A DNA stretch of 64,000 nucleotides from Blastococcus sp. Marseille-P5729 (GCF_900292035.1 NZ_OMPO01000001.1:124001-188000), one strand, 5' to 3'; positions 17,393 to 25,954 are shown, counted from the stretch's first letter. Notes: generated by a model from the sequence alone, not told the origin. A program made the numbers and translations.

Positions 17393-18037
17393 TCAGCCGT
17401 GCAGCGGTGCGGCCGTCCGCTCGCTCGCGTACGTCAGGTCGACCCCGGGCGCCAGCTCCACCACGTCGAAGCCCTCCCCGGCGACCGCGAACACGCCGAG
17501 ATCGGTGTAGACGCGGTCGACGACGCTCATCGCAGTCAGCGGGTACTGGCATCTGGCCACCAGCTTGCTGCGGCCCTTGGGATCGGTGTGGGTCATCGCC
17601 ACGAGCACCTTCTTGGCGCCGACGGCGAGGTCCATCGCACCGCCCACGCCAGGCAGTCGCGACATGTCACCGGTCGACCAGTTCGCCAGGTCGCCGTTCA
17701 TCGCGACCTCGAACGCACCCAAGACCGACACGTCGAGATGTCCACCTCGCATGATCATGAACGAGTCGGTGTGATGGAAGTACGAACCACCCGGCAACAA
17801 GGTGACGAACTCCTTGCCGGCGTTGATCAGGTCCGGGTCCTGCTGATCGACCGGAGGCGCCGCGCCCATCCCCAGGATCCCGTTCTCAGAATGCAGCACG
17901 ACCTCGCGCTCGGGTGGCAGGACGTCGGCGACCTTGGTCGGCATCCCGATGCCGAGATTCACGTAGGCGCCGTCCGGGATGTCCGCTGCGATCCGTCGCG
18001 CGATCTGATCGCGGCTCCAGCCGGTCTGCGTGCTCAC
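17393..18037 (-). CDS. 3-oxoacid CoA-transferase, beta subunit
   Basis: Beta subunit (214 aa) of a family I CoA-transferase that moves CoA from succinyl-CoA to an acetoacetate-like acid. The catalytic glutamate sits in HSENGILGMG (about residue 47), and NLGIGMPTKVAD, GGAMDLAVGAKKV and the C-terminal FAVAGEGFDVVELA are typical of SctB/AtoA. The GTG start overlaps the stop of the alpha subunit in GTGA. Acetoacetate or 3-oxoadipate are both possible acceptors; no pathway genes are adjacent to decide. Confidence 0.9.
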   Translation of the reverse strand: MSTQTGWSRDQIARRIAADIPDGAYVNLGIGMPTKVADVLPPEREVVLHSENGILGMGAAPPVDQQDPDLINAGKEFVTLLPGGSYFHHTDSFMIMRGGHLDVSVLGAFEVAMNGDLANWSTGDMSRLPGVGGAMDLAVGAKKVLVAMTHTDPKGRSKLVARCQYPLTAMSVVDRVYTDLGVFAVAGEGFDVVELAPGVDLTYASERTAAPLHG

Positions 18038-18702
18038 GAGCTGACCTCCACGACTCGGTCGACGAAGATTCCCGGGGTGATGATGTGCTCGGGGTCGAGT
18101 GTGCCCAACTCCACGATCTCGGTCACCTCGACGACGGTGGTCCGGGCGGCGGTGGCCATGGTGGGCCCGAAGTTGCGCGCCGCCTTCCGGTAGGTGAGAT
18201 TGCCCCACCGGTCGGCCTGGCGCGCCTTGATCAGCGCCACGTCGCCGGGCAGGGGGTTCTCGAGCACGTGCAGTCGCCCGTTGATCTCGCGGGTCTCCTT
18301 GCCCTCGCCCAGCACCGTGCCCGCGCCGGTGGGGGTGAAGAAGCCGCCGAGCCCCGCACCGGCGGCGCGCATCCGCTCGCTGAGCGTGCCCTGCGGGACG
18401 AGCTCGAGCTCGAAGGTGCCCTCCTGCCAGCGATCAAGGACCCAGTTCGCGCCGTCCACCGACCGTGGGTACGAGCAGACGAGGCGGCTGACCCGCCGCT
18501 CCCAGACCAGGGTCGCGATGGGAGAGCCATCGCCTCCGGCATTGTTCGTGACGATGGTCAGCTCGCGTGCCCCGGTATCCATGAGCGCGCCGATGAGGTG
18601 CGCCGGCATACCCGAGGCCCCGAAGCCTCCGATGAGGACGGTCTGGCCGTCCTCGACGCCGGCCAAGGCCTCGGCGCAGGACGCCACCTGTTTGTCGATC
18701 AC
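18034..18702 (-). CDS. 3-oxoacid CoA-transferase, alpha subunit
   Basis: Alpha subunit (222 aa) of the same CoA-transferase. The CoA-binding loop is IGGFGASGMPAHLI, and NNAGGDG and FFTPTGAGTVLGEGKE are typical of SctA/AtoD. The GTG at 18702 is chosen because GGAGGGAA lies just upstream and the N-terminus then matches the family; an in-frame start at 18774 would add a non-conserved extension. It is the first gene of the pair and diverges from the thioesterase gene. Confidence 0.9.
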   Translation of the reverse strand: MIDKQVASCAEALAGVEDGQTVLIGGFGASGMPAHLIGALMDTGARELTIVTNNAGGDGSPIATLVWERRVSRLVCSYPRSVDGANWVLDRWQEGTFELELVPQGTLSERMRAAGAGLGGFFTPTGAGTVLGEGKETREINGRLHVLENPLPGDVALIKARQADRWGNLTYRKAARNFGPTMATAARTTVVEVTEIVELGTLDPEHIITPGIFVDRVVEVSS

Positions 18703-18803
18703 GGCGATTCCCTCCGACTGTTGGTTGCCGACTCTAACGACCTGCCGGCCTGCAGGCGAACAGCCGCGTGTCATCCCGCTCCGACGGTTGTGGCGGCGCT
18801 GGG

Positions 18804-18809
18804 TAAGTT
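18804..18809 (+). promoter_or_regulatory. -10 element TAAGTT, probable leaderless tesB promoter
   Basis: TAAGTT ends 6 bases before the ATG at 18816; no ribosome site is present. Confidence 0.42.
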
Positions 18810-18815
18810 GTCGGC

Positions 18816-19619
18816 ATGAGCCACCCCGACCGCAACGACAGCCTCGCGGAGATCCTCAAGCTCGAGACCATCGATCTCGGCCTCTACCGCACCACCTATC
18901 ACTTCGAGGAAAAGTTCCCGCTCTACGGCGGGCAGGTCGCGGCGCAGGCGATCCTGGCGGCGGGGCGCACGGTCAGCGACGACCGGCAGCCGCACTCCAT
19001 GCACTGCTACTTTCTCCGCGGCGGAAACCCCGCGAAGCCGGTGGTCTTCCACGTGGCCAACGACTTCGACGGCGGTTCGTTCTCCTCCCGGCGGGTGATC
19101 GCCGTGCAGGACGGCGAGGTCATCTTCAACTGCACGGTCAGCTTCCACCGGCACAACGAGGGCCCGGATCTCCAGGCGGTCCAGCCGCAGCCGATTGGCG
19201 ACCCCGACGCGCTGCGCGACTGGGATGCCAAGCGGCTGCACTCGATCCAGATGAAGGAGCCTGAGCGCGACAACCCCAACAACTTCTGGCCGAAGGACTT
19301 CCTCGCGCGCGTCACCGCCGACCTCGGCGACGACCCGATGATGCATGCCGCCGGGCTCATGTACCTCACCGACGCCGGCAGCGGCCTGGCGGAGATCAGG
19401 ACCCAGGACGTCGGGTTCCTCTCGACGATCGATCACACGGTCTGGCTGCACCGCATTCCCGACATCACGAAGTGGGCGCTGTTCAACTACCGCCCTCGGC
19501 GTACCGGCGGCGGCCGCGGGCTGTACACCGGATCGGTGTTCGACGGCGACGGGCAGCTGATCGCCACCGTCGCGCAGGAATGCCTGTTCCGCTACCAGCG
19601 GCCGAAGGCGGACGCATGA
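18816..19619 (+). CDS. tesB: Acyl-CoA thioesterase II
   Basis: Cytosolic thioesterase of 267 aa that hydrolyses medium/long-chain acyl-CoA. It has the double hot-dog layout of TesB: YGGQVAAQAILAA (about 30-42) and HSMHCYFLRGGNPAKPV in the first half, and the second half with the active-site Asp region LTDAGSGLAEI and the terminal block GGRGLYTGSVFDGDGQL. Length is close to E. coli TesB (286). Its stop overlaps the start of the LLM oxidoreductase (ATGA), suggesting co-expression. Confidence 0.92.
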   Translation: MSHPDRNDSLAEILKLETIDLGLYRTTYHFEEKFPLYGGQVAAQAILAAGRTVSDDRQPHSMHCYFLRGGNPAKPVVFHVANDFDGGSFSSRRVIAVQDGEVIFNCTVSFHRHNEGPDLQAVQPQPIGDPDALRDWDAKRLHSIQMKEPERDNPNNFWPKDFLARVTADLGDDPMMHAAGLMYLTDAGSGLAEIRTQDVGFLSTIDHTVWLHRIPDITKWALFNYRPRRTGGGRGLYTGSVFDGDGQLIATVAQECLFRYQRPKADA

Positions 19620-20653
19620 GACTCGGACTCGGCACGGGCTACTGGTCCTCGGGCCCGCCCGAGGGAGTGGAGCAGGCCGTCGCGCAGGCCGAGCAGCTCG
19701 GTTTCGACAGCCTGTGGACCGCCGAGGCCTACGGCTCCGACGCCCTGACGCCGCTTGCCTGGTGGGGTGCCCGCACCTCCCGGCTGCGGCTGGGCACCTC
19801 GGTGTGCCAGATGTCCGCCCGCACCCCTACGGCGCTGGCGATGGCCGCGCTCACCATGGACCACCTCAGCGGCGGACGGGTGATCGTCGGCATCGGAGCC
19901 TCCGGCCCTCAGGTGGTCGAGGGGTGGTACGGCCAGCCCTACCCGAGGCCGCTGGAGCGCACCCGCGAGTACGTCGAGATCATGCGCGCGGTGTGGCGGC
20001 GCGACGAGCCGGTCAGCCACCACGGCAAGCACTACCAGCTGCCGTACGCCGGGGGAGCGGGGCTCGGCAAGCCGCTGAAGTCGACCGTGCACCCGCTGCG
20101 TACCGACATCCCGGTGTTCCTCGGCGCCGAAGGTCCCAAGAACGTGGCCCTCGCCGCCGAGATCGCCGACGGCTGGATCCCGTTGTGGTTCTCGCCGAAG
20201 TCCGACGCGTTTTACCGCGCAGCCCTCGCTGAGGGCTTCGCGCGCGACGGTGCACGGCACGACGCGGGCAGTTTCGATGTCGCGAGCATGGCGTGGATCA
20301 TCGAGCACGAGGACGTCGACGTCGCCGCCTCGTTCCTCAAGCCGGCCGTCGCGCTGTACGCGGGCGGCATGGGTGCCAAGCAGGTCAACTTCCACAAGGA
20401 CGTCTTCGCTCGCATGGGCTGGGGCGAGGTGGTCGAGGAGGTGCAGGAGCTCTACCTCGCCGGCCGGTCCAAGGACGCCGCGCAAGTGATCCCGACCGCT
20501 ATGGTCGAGGACGTCGCGTTGATCGGGCCGGCCGAGAAGATCGTCGAGGACTACCAGCGCCGGTGGCGCGACACCTGCCTCACGACGCTCATCCTGCACG
20601 GCATCCCGAAGGGCCCCAACGGCGCTCGGATCCTCGACGCCATCCGCGAGTAG
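19616..20653 (+). CDS. LLM-class F420-dependent oxidoreductase
   Basis: Luciferase-like (beta/alpha)8-barrel enzyme of 345 aa, probably using coenzyme F420 or flavin. Blocks MRLGLGTGYW, SLWTAEAYGSDALTPLAWW, MSARTPTALAMAA, LSGGRVIVGIGASGPQVVEGW and the EIADGWIPLWFSP region fit the Rv3520c-like subgroup. It is coupled to tesB by ATGA. A paralog with the same blocks lies at 43362-44387. The substrate is unknown; context hints at fatty-acyl metabolism. Confidence 0.87.
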   Translation: MRLGLGTGYWSSGPPEGVEQAVAQAEQLGFDSLWTAEAYGSDALTPLAWWGARTSRLRLGTSVCQMSARTPTALAMAALTMDHLSGGRVIVGIGASGPQVVEGWYGQPYPRPLERTREYVEIMRAVWRRDEPVSHHGKHYQLPYAGGAGLGKPLKSTVHPLRTDIPVFLGAEGPKNVALAAEIADGWIPLWFSPKSDAFYRAALAEGFARDGARHDAGSFDVASMAWIIEHEDVDVAASFLKPAVALYAGGMGAKQVNFHKDVFARMGWGEVVEEVQELYLAGRSKDAAQVIPTAMVEDVALIGPAEKIVEDYQRRWRDTCLTTLILHGIPKGPNGARILDAIRE

Positions 20654-20751
20654 CCGCGTCGATCGGTGGTGTCGTGCTTGCGGTCCGGTAACGATGCGGC
20701 GACAACCCGCGGCGGGCGCGGAATAGCGTAGGCCCGCCCACCGTTGTGCCC

Positions 20752-20757
20752 TAGGTT
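20752..20757 (+). promoter_or_regulatory. -10 element TAGGTT for the DUF4126 gene
   Basis: TAGGTT lies about 34 bases before the ATG at 20791, which itself has a GGGAGGG ribosome site, so a short leader is expected. Confidence 0.35.
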
Positions 20758-20790
20758 TGCCCTGCCGGGCACCACATCACGGGAGGGCGC

Positions 20791-21447
20791 ATGGGAGTCG
20801 AGCTGCTGCCATCGGTGCTCACCTCGGGATGGGCCAGCGGAGTCAACGCGTACGCCGCCGTCCTGGTCCTCGGGCTGATGAGCCGCTTCGGCGACGCCAC
20901 CGCGATACCTGCCGGGCTCGGCAGCACCTGGGTGCTCACGATCGCGGGCGTGCTCTTCCTGGTCGAGATGGTCGCCGACAAGGTCCCGTACGTCGACTCG
21001 ATCTGGGACGGCGTCCACACCTTCATCCGGCCGGTCGTGGGCGCCGGACTCGGATATCTGCTGGCCAAGGACGTCGGCGGGTACGAGGCCGTGGCGGCCA
21101 CCCTGGGTGGCGGCGCGGTCGCGTTGGCCAGTCATGGTGTAAAGTCGACAAGTCGGGCGGCAATCAACACCTCGCCCGAACCGGTCAGCAACATCACGAT
21201 GAGCACCGCAGAGGACGTCACGGTCCTCGGCATCCTGGCGCTTGCTGTATCGCAGCCGTGGGTCGCTGCTGCAATCTGCATCGTGCTGCTGATCGCCGGG
21301 GCAGCGGTGATCTGGTACGTAATCAGCCGGGTGCGCAGCTACCGCGAACGCCGGCGACAGCGCAGGCTCAGCCTCGGCGAGGTGCTCCGCCAGCGGATCG
21401 TGCTCGATGACGAGCCGGAGACGGCCGCCCGGCGCGAACCGAGATAA
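20791..21447 (+). CDS. DUF4126 integral membrane protein
   Basis: Membrane protein of 218 aa, function unknown. The start ELLPSVLTSGWASGVNAYAA and the block VEMVADKVPYVDSIWDGVH identify the DUF4126 family, with about five hydrophobic segments in total. The last 40 residues are strongly basic and cytosolic (SYRERRRQRR). GGGAGGG before the ATG supports the start. An inverted repeat ACGCAGC/GCTGCGT (21461-21482) just after the stop could be a weak terminator or a site for the next gene. Confidence 0.82.
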   Translation: MGVELLPSVLTSGWASGVNAYAAVLVLGLMSRFGDATAIPAGLGSTWVLTIAGVLFLVEMVADKVPYVDSIWDGVHTFIRPVVGAGLGYLLAKDVGGYEAVAATLGGGAVALASHGVKSTSRAAINTSPEPVSNITMSTAEDVTVLGILALAVSQPWVAAAICIVLLIAGAAVIWYVISRVRSYRERRRQRRLSLGEVLRQRIVLDDEPETAARREPR

Positions 21448-21540
21448 GTCTTCACCTGAAACGCAGCCGCAGTTTGCTGCGTCGTCATAGCCGACGACTT
21501 GAATCTTCGGCAAGCAACACCAAGAAAGGAGGGTCACGAC

Positions 21541-21762
21541 GTGAACCGACGCATCGGCATCGATGAGATGGACCGCATGTGCAACGCGATTATGCAGCTG
21601 GGCTACCAGCCACATGAAGCACGTATCGCCGCCACCACGATGAGCCGGCTGGTCAACCAGCAGGGCTTCGTCGTCGGTAGCAGCGAACACCTCGCGTGGG
21701 CCCGACGAGAGATCGGCAACGACTCGATCGTCACGGCCGCAGTGGACGCGCTCGCCGCGTAG
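21541..21762 (+). CDS. Small conserved-looking protein of unknown function
   Basis: Protein of 73 aa preceded by a strong ribosome site, AAAGGAGGG at 21525-21533, which fixes the GTG start. It is acidic-to-neutral and mostly helical by composition (DEMDRMCNAIMQLGYQ, then HEARIAATTMSRLVNQQ), with no membrane segment or signal. It is followed by a clear hairpin terminator, which supports a real transcript. I do not recognise the family. Confidence 0.65.
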   Translation: MNRRIGIDEMDRMCNAIMQLGYQPHEARIAATTMSRLVNQQGFVVGSSEHLAWARREIGNDSIVTAAVDALAA

Positions 21763-21780
21763 CTGCCGCACTCGAACCCC

Positions 21781-21815
21781 AGGCGACGCCTCCCGTACGG
21801 GAAGCGTCGCCTTTC
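21781..21815 (+). terminator. Hairpin terminator after the small ORF
   Basis: AGGCGACGC and GCGTCGCCT pair over 9 bases, a mismatch follows, then TCCC/GGGA close on a GTAC loop; TTTC follows. Because mug converges from the other side it may stop both transcripts. Confidence 0.7.
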
Positions 21816-21823
21816 GCGTGCGC

Positions 21824-22423
21824 TCAGCCCTCCAGCACGCCTGCCTCGCGTGCCGGCTCGGCGTACGCCGCCGCCAGCGAGGCCACCGTCTCGTGCGCGT
21901 TCAGGCCGCTCGGATTCGGCAGCACCCATACCGGTCGGCCCGCGATCTGGATCTGCTGGCGGCCGGCGAGCGCATCCCGTCGACCGAAGGCCGTTCGGTA
22001 GCTCGTCAGGCCCAGGAACGCGACCACCCGCGGCGCGATCGCCGTCACGCGGTCGGGGAGCAGCCGCGCACCCTCGCGAAGCTCCGCGGTGGACAGCTCG
22101 TCCGCACGCGCGGTGGCCTTGCTGACGATGTTGGTGATCGCGATCCCGCGCTGCACCAGCATCCGGCGATCCTCGGGCCGGAAACCGGCGCGTGCATCGA
22201 CCAGGTACGGCGTGATCCCGGCCGCCGCCAGCGCCGGATAGAAGCGGTTTCCGGGACGTGCGAAGTGGGCCTCGGTCGCGGCACTCCACAGCCCCGGGTT
22301 GATGCCGACGAACAGCAGCCGGGCGCCCGGTCCGCGCAGGTCGGGAACGTGGTGGCCGGCGTACTGCTGCAGGTCCCGGACCTTCGGGCGCTCGGCGCGC
22401 CGCGCCGGATTGCGGGGGCTCAT
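21824..22423 (-). CDS. mug: G/U mismatch-specific DNA glycosylase (Mug/TDG family)
   Basis: DNA repair enzyme of 199 aa that removes uracil or thymine mispaired with G and related lesions. The catalytic and binding motifs are GINPGLWSAATEAHFA (with the Mug Asn in the NPG motif) and the DNA-intercalating loop LPNPSGLNAH. Length is slightly above E. coli Mug (168) because of an N-terminal basic extension. A -10-like TAGGCT sits 6 bases upstream of the ATG, so the mRNA is probably leaderless. Confidence 0.9.
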   Translation of the reverse strand: MSPRNPARRAERPKVRDLQQYAGHHVPDLRGPGARLLFVGINPGLWSAATEAHFARPGNRFYPALAAAGITPYLVDARAGFRPEDRRMLVQRGIAITNIVSKATARADELSTAELREGARLLPDRVTAIAPRVVAFLGLTSYRTAFGRRDALAGRQQIQIAGRPVWVLPNPSGLNAHETVASLAAAYAEPAREAGVLEG

Positions 22424-22429
22424 GACCGG

Positions 22430-22435
22430 AGCCTA
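22430..22435 (-). promoter_or_regulatory. -10 element TAGGCT of mug
   Basis: On the minus strand TAGGCT ends 6 bases before the mug ATG. It directly abuts the TAGAGT -10 of the divergent hydratase gene. Confidence 0.42.
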
Positions 22436-22441
22436 TAGAGT
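22436..22441 (+). promoter_or_regulatory. -10 element TAGAGT of the divergent hydratase gene
   Basis: TAGAGT lies 27 bases before the ATG at 22469; a GAGGAGG ribosome site follows. It is back to back with the mug -10, so the two promoters would compete. Confidence 0.38.
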
Positions 22442-22468
22442 CGGTGAGCGACAGCGAGGAGGCGTCGG

Positions 22469-23335
22469 ATGGGCAGCGGGCTGGGGCAGTACGTCGAAGG
22501 GTGGCGCCCGGATCCGACCACGGTGACCGACGTGCTCGACGCCGACCGGGCCGGCTGGCTCGGCGACATCCTCGATGCCGGTGACCTGCTCCTCGGCGCC
22601 GAGCTTCCGCCGACCTGGCAGTGGGGTTTCTTCACCGAGTGGCCGCCGTCCGCCTCCCTGAACGCCGACGGCCACCCGGCCGAAGGGTCCTTCCAGCCCC
22701 CGGTTCCCGAGCGTCAGCGCATGTGGGCCGGTGGTTCGCTCGTCGTCGAGCGGCCGTTGCGACTCGGCGCCGAGGTAGAGCGCCGCGGGCGGCTGCTCAA
22801 CGCCGAGCCGAAGTCCGGCCGGTCGGGCGAGATGATCCTGGTCGCTGTCGAGTACCAGTACCTGCAGGGCGGCGAGCTGTGTTACCGGGAGGTGCAGAAT
22901 CACGTGTACCGGTCGGGGGTTACCAAGGCAGCTGCGCGGCCGTGGCCGGCCAGGCCCACCACCCCGGTCGCCAGCGACGCCGCATGGCGGCACGAGATCG
23001 TCACCGACCCGATCCGGCTGTTCCGGCTCAGCGCGCTGACCGGCAACTCGCACCGCATCCACTACGACCGTCCCTACGCCACCGAGGTCGAGGGCTACCC
23101 GGATCTGGTAGTGCACGGCCCGCTGCTCGCCCAGCACCTGGCCACGCTGGCACGGCGCCACGAGCCTGTTCTGCAGCTGGTCGGCTTCGACTACCGCGTA
23201 CAGCAGCCGGTCTTCGTCGGGGACGCCGTCACTGCCCTCGGCCGTCCCGACGGCGAGTACGCGCAGCTGGAGGTCCGCTCCGAGGGCGACCGCGTGCACG
23301 TCAGTGCCACCGCGCGATACCGGCGGGCGCGGTGA
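22469..23335 (+). CDS. MaoC/FAS1-type dehydratase, mesaconyl-C4-CoA hydratase-like
   Basis: Fused double hot-dog hydratase of 288 aa. The C-terminal half carries the hydratase-2 active site LTGNSHRIHYDRPYA (Asp/His pair) and GYPDLVVHGPLLAQHL. The N-terminal half contains RMWAGGSLVVERPLRLG, as in FAS1-like dehydratases. The combination matches mesaconyl-C4-CoA / 3-methylfumaryl-CoA hydratases and human HTD2. The true substrate is open; no 3-hydroxypropionate cycle genes are nearby. GAGGAGG precedes the ATG, and its stop overlaps the next start (GTGA). Confidence 0.82.
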   Translation: MGSGLGQYVEGWRPDPTTVTDVLDADRAGWLGDILDAGDLLLGAELPPTWQWGFFTEWPPSASLNADGHPAEGSFQPPVPERQRMWAGGSLVVERPLRLGAEVERRGRLLNAEPKSGRSGEMILVAVEYQYLQGGELCYREVQNHVYRSGVTKAAARPWPARPTTPVASDAAWRHEIVTDPIRLFRLSALTGNSHRIHYDRPYATEVEGYPDLVVHGPLLAQHLATLARRHEPVLQLVGFDYRVQQPVFVGDAVTALGRPDGEYAQLEVRSEGDRVHVSATARYRRAR

Positions 23336-23922
23336 ACGAGCCGGCCGTGCTCAGTGAGCGAGTCTGGACCATCCCCAACATCCTCAGCCTGCTCCGGCTG
23401 GCCGGCGTGCCACTGTTCCTCTGGCTCCTGCTCGGTCCCCAGGCCGACCTGTGGGCGGCCGTCGTCCTCGCCGTCTCGGCGTTCACCGACTGGGCGGATG
23501 GGAAGATCGCCCGCCGGTATGGCCAGACCAGCCGGCTCGGCCAGCTGCTCGACCCGGCAGCCGACCGGCTGTACATCCTCAGCACCCTGCTGGCCTTCGT
23601 GCTGCGCGACATCGTCCCCTGGTGGTTCGTTGCCCTGCTGCTCATCCGCGACCTCGCCGTAGGCATCGCGCTGCTGGTCCTGCGTCGGCATGGTTATGAG
23701 GCCCTACAGGTGAACTATCTGGGCAAGGCGGCCACCTTCTGCCTGCTCTACGGATTCCCGCTGCTGCTGCTGGCCAAGGCCGCCGAGTCGACGGCCGCCG
23801 TGAGCCTGCCGCTGGCCTACGCGTTCATCATCTGGGGGGCCGCGCTGTACCTGATCGCCGGTGCACACTATGTCCGGCAGATCGCGCAGATCGTGCGCTC
23901 CGCTCCCGCGACGGCGGCATGA
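23332..23922 (+). CDS. CDP-alcohol phosphatidyltransferase (PgsA-like)
   Basis: Membrane enzyme of 196 aa that joins a CDP-diacylglycerol to an alcohol. The full family signature D-x2-DG-x2-AR-x8-G-x3-D-x3-D is present in the segment DWADGKIARR through GQLLDPAADR (about residues 46-72). Several transmembrane helices flank it. It corresponds in position to pgsA2 (Rv1822) of M. tuberculosis, start of a conserved block. Glycerol-3-phosphate or another polyol could be the acceptor. Confidence 0.9.
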   Translation: MNEPAVLSERVWTIPNILSLLRLAGVPLFLWLLLGPQADLWAAVVLAVSAFTDWADGKIARRYGQTSRLGQLLDPAADRLYILSTLLAFVLRDIVPWWFVALLLIRDLAVGIALLVLRRHGYEALQVNYLGKAATFCLLYGFPLLLLAKAAESTAAVSLPLAYAFIIWGAALYLIAGAHYVRQIAQIVRSAPATAA

Positions 23923-24746
23923 GCGCACCGACGTGGGCCGACCGGTGGGGCCTGCGGACCTTGATGAGCCAGACCCTCGACCCGGCGTACGCCGCGGCGG
24001 CAGGCCGCCCGCAGTCTCGCCGGGCGCAGGTGCTCGTGGTCGTCGTCCTGCTGCTCGCGGGCGTCACGCTCGGCGCGGCATACCGGCACCAGCAGCACCA
24101 GGCCACCGATCGGCAGGCGGCGCGCACCGCGCTGATCGAGCAGATCACCGTGCGGAGCGCGGAGGTCGCGGTGCTGGCCGACAGCCTGAGCGAGCTGCGC
24201 GCCGAGGTGGCCACCCTGCGTGCCGATGCGCTCGGCTCGACCGAGCAGGGCCAGGCGCTGATCGACCAGATCCAGCACCAGGAGGCCGCGGCCGGGTTGA
24301 GCCCGGTCGTCGGACCGGGCGTGCGGATTACGGTCGGCAACCCGCCTGCCCCGGCCGGCAGCGATCCGGTCGGCGCCGACGAGACGACGGAGCCGCCGGT
24401 CACGATCACCGACGCCGATCTGCAGCGCGCGGTCAACGCGTTGTGGGGCAGCGGGGCGGAGGCGATCGCCGTCAACGGGGAGCGAATCGGTCCGCTCACC
24501 GCCATCCGGCAGGCGGGCGGCACGGTCCTGATCGACTTCCAGCCGGTCGCCAGCCCGTATGTCATCGAGGTGATCGGCGATCCGGCGAGCCTGCCGGCGC
24601 GGTTCGCGAGCACTGAGCCGGCCCGCAGGTTCAATACCTACCGGTCGGCGTACGGCGCGGAGTACGAGGTGCAGACCGCAGAGGACCTCGAGCTGCCGGC
24701 TGCCCGCGAACCGATCACCGCCGGCTCCACGACGGAAGGAGACTAG
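23919..24746 (+). CDS. DUF881 membrane-anchored protein (first copy)
   Basis: Protein of 275 aa: a short cytosolic start, one transmembrane helix (about residues 38-57), a coiled-coil (about 60-115, heptad-rich with LADSLSELRAEVATLRAD) and the DUF881 domain with VVGPGVRITVGN and LWGSGAEAIAVNGERI. Function unknown. It flanks the Sbp gene together with a second DUF881 gene, the same order as Rv1823-Rv1825. The start overlaps the PgsA-like gene (ATGA). Confidence 0.9.
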   Translation: MSAPTWADRWGLRTLMSQTLDPAYAAAAGRPQSRRAQVLVVVVLLLAGVTLGAAYRHQQHQATDRQAARTALIEQITVRSAEVAVLADSLSELRAEVATLRADALGSTEQGQALIDQIQHQEAAAGLSPVVGPGVRITVGNPPAPAGSDPVGADETTEPPVTITDADLQRAVNALWGSGAEAIAVNGERIGPLTAIRQAGGTVLIDFQPVASPYVIEVIGDPASLPARFASTEPARRFNTYRSAYGAEYEVQTAEDLELPAAREPITAGSTTEGD

Positions 24747-25082
24747 GTGATACCTGCGGTCATCGCGCTGCTCGGCGGCGTCGCCCTCGGGCTCTGGCTC
24801 GATCCCACCGTCCCCATCTGGCTGCAGCCCTATCTGCCGATCGCCGTCGTAGCGGCGCTCGACGCGCTGTTCGGCGGCGTGCGGGCCCGCCTCGATGGAA
24901 TCTTCGATGCGAAGGTTTTCGTCGTGTCGTTCATCTCCAACGTCGTGATCGCGGCGCTGATCGTATTCCTGGGCGACAAGCTCGGTGTCGGCGCACAGCT
25001 GTCGACCGCGGTGGTCGTGGTGCTCGGCATCCGGATCTTCGGAAACGCCGCCGCGATCCGAAGGCATGTGTTCAAGGCATGA
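24747..25082 (+). CDS. sbp: Small basic membrane protein, DUF1290 (Sbp)
   Basis: Membrane protein of 111 aa with three or four hydrophobic segments, DUF1290/Sbp family; LGLWLDPTVPIWLQPYLPIA and AALDALFGGVRA are the diagnostic blocks. The GTG start immediately follows the DUF881 stop with GAAGGAG upstream. Family members are found beside division or cell-wall genes in Gram-positives, with no proven activity. Its stop overlaps the second DUF881 gene (ATGA). Confidence 0.88.
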   Translation: MIPAVIALLGGVALGLWLDPTVPIWLQPYLPIAVVAALDALFGGVRARLDGIFDAKVFVVSFISNVVIAALIVFLGDKLGVGAQLSTAVVVVLGIRIFGNAAAIRRHVFKA

Positions 25083-25825
25083 GCGAGCAGCCGCAGGAGT
25101 TATCCGCCGATCCGGACGACGACACCACGGGCGGACGGGTCCTCTCGTGGCGGGCCAAGGCTGCGATCGCGCTCGTCTGCGCCTTGCTGGGTGCCGGTCT
25201 GGCAGTACAGGCGCGGTTGACCTCCGACGTCGACCGGGACCTCCGCGGCGCGCGTCAGGAGGACCTCGTCCACATCCTGGACGACCTGGACGGCCAGCAC
25301 GACCGGCTGGGCCAGGAGGTCGCCGAGCTCTCCGACACGAAGGACCAGCTCGCCACGGGCGACGACCAGGCCGAGGCCGCGCAGCAGGAGGCCCAGACCC
25401 GGCTGGATCAGCTGGAGATCCTGAACGGAACGGTCGCGGCCACCGGGCCCGGCATCGAGATGGAGATCATCCCCGGCAGTGAACCGGTGACTGCCGACGC
25501 ACTGATCACCGTCATTCAGGAGCTGCGGGCGGCGGGGGCGGAGGCGATCCAGGTCGGTCAGGTGCGGATCGGCGTGAGCTCCGCCGTCACCACGAAGGGT
25601 GACACCGTGGCCATCGACGGCCAGCAGCTGAGCTTCCCACTGACGGTCCTGGCCATCGGCGATCCCGCAACCCTCGCGACCGCGATGGGCATTCCCGGAG
25701 GGGCCGTCGCGAGCCTGACGTACGCCGACGCGGAGGCGGTGCTCACGCAGTCGGACCAGATCCAGATCACGGCTGTGCGCAGTCCTGACGAACCCGAGCA
25801 CGCCGAGCCGGCGGAGCCCAGCTGA
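25079..25825 (+). CDS. DUF881 membrane-anchored protein (second copy)
   Basis: Protein of 248 aa with the same plan as the first copy: transmembrane helix (about 23-42), coiled coil (about 55-120) and DUF881 domain with TGPGIEMEIIPG and LRAAGAEAIQVGQVRI. The tail is acidic. The two copies differ in their extracellular parts, so they may form a heteromeric assembly with Sbp; that is inference from conserved gene order. This gene ends the tightly coupled run. Confidence 0.9.
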   Translation: MSEQPQELSADPDDDTTGGRVLSWRAKAAIALVCALLGAGLAVQARLTSDVDRDLRGARQEDLVHILDDLDGQHDRLGQEVAELSDTKDQLATGDDQAEAAQQEAQTRLDQLEILNGTVAATGPGIEMEIIPGSEPVTADALITVIQELRAAGAEAIQVGQVRIGVSSAVTTKGDTVAIDGQQLSFPLTVLAIGDPATLATAMGIPGGAVASLTYADAEAVLTQSDQIQITAVRSPDEPEHAEPAEPS

Positions 25826-25864
25826 GCTTCTCGCCCGGGGCGTGTGCGGCGCCGGCTGAGCGCG

Positions 25865-25894
25865 TTGCACGAGCTGAAGCGCGCTGACTAGGCT
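25865..25894 (+). promoter_or_regulatory. gcvH promoter TTGCAC-18-TAGGCT
   Basis: TTGCAC (25865-25870) and TAGGCT (25889-25894) are separated by 18 bases. They precede the gcvH ATG by 60 bases. A glycine riboswitch would need more leader than this and is not seen. Confidence 0.5.
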
Positions 25895-25954
25895 TGGCCT
25901 GCCGCTGCTTGCGATGGCGGCACCAAGGCCGCGACGACCCCTCAGGAGCCGACG

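Noticed and set aside
25826-25954. Glycine riboswitch or other riboswitch before gcvH or gcvP.
   Set aside because: The gcvH leader is only about 50 bases and gcvP seems leaderless; no suitable structured leader is seen.
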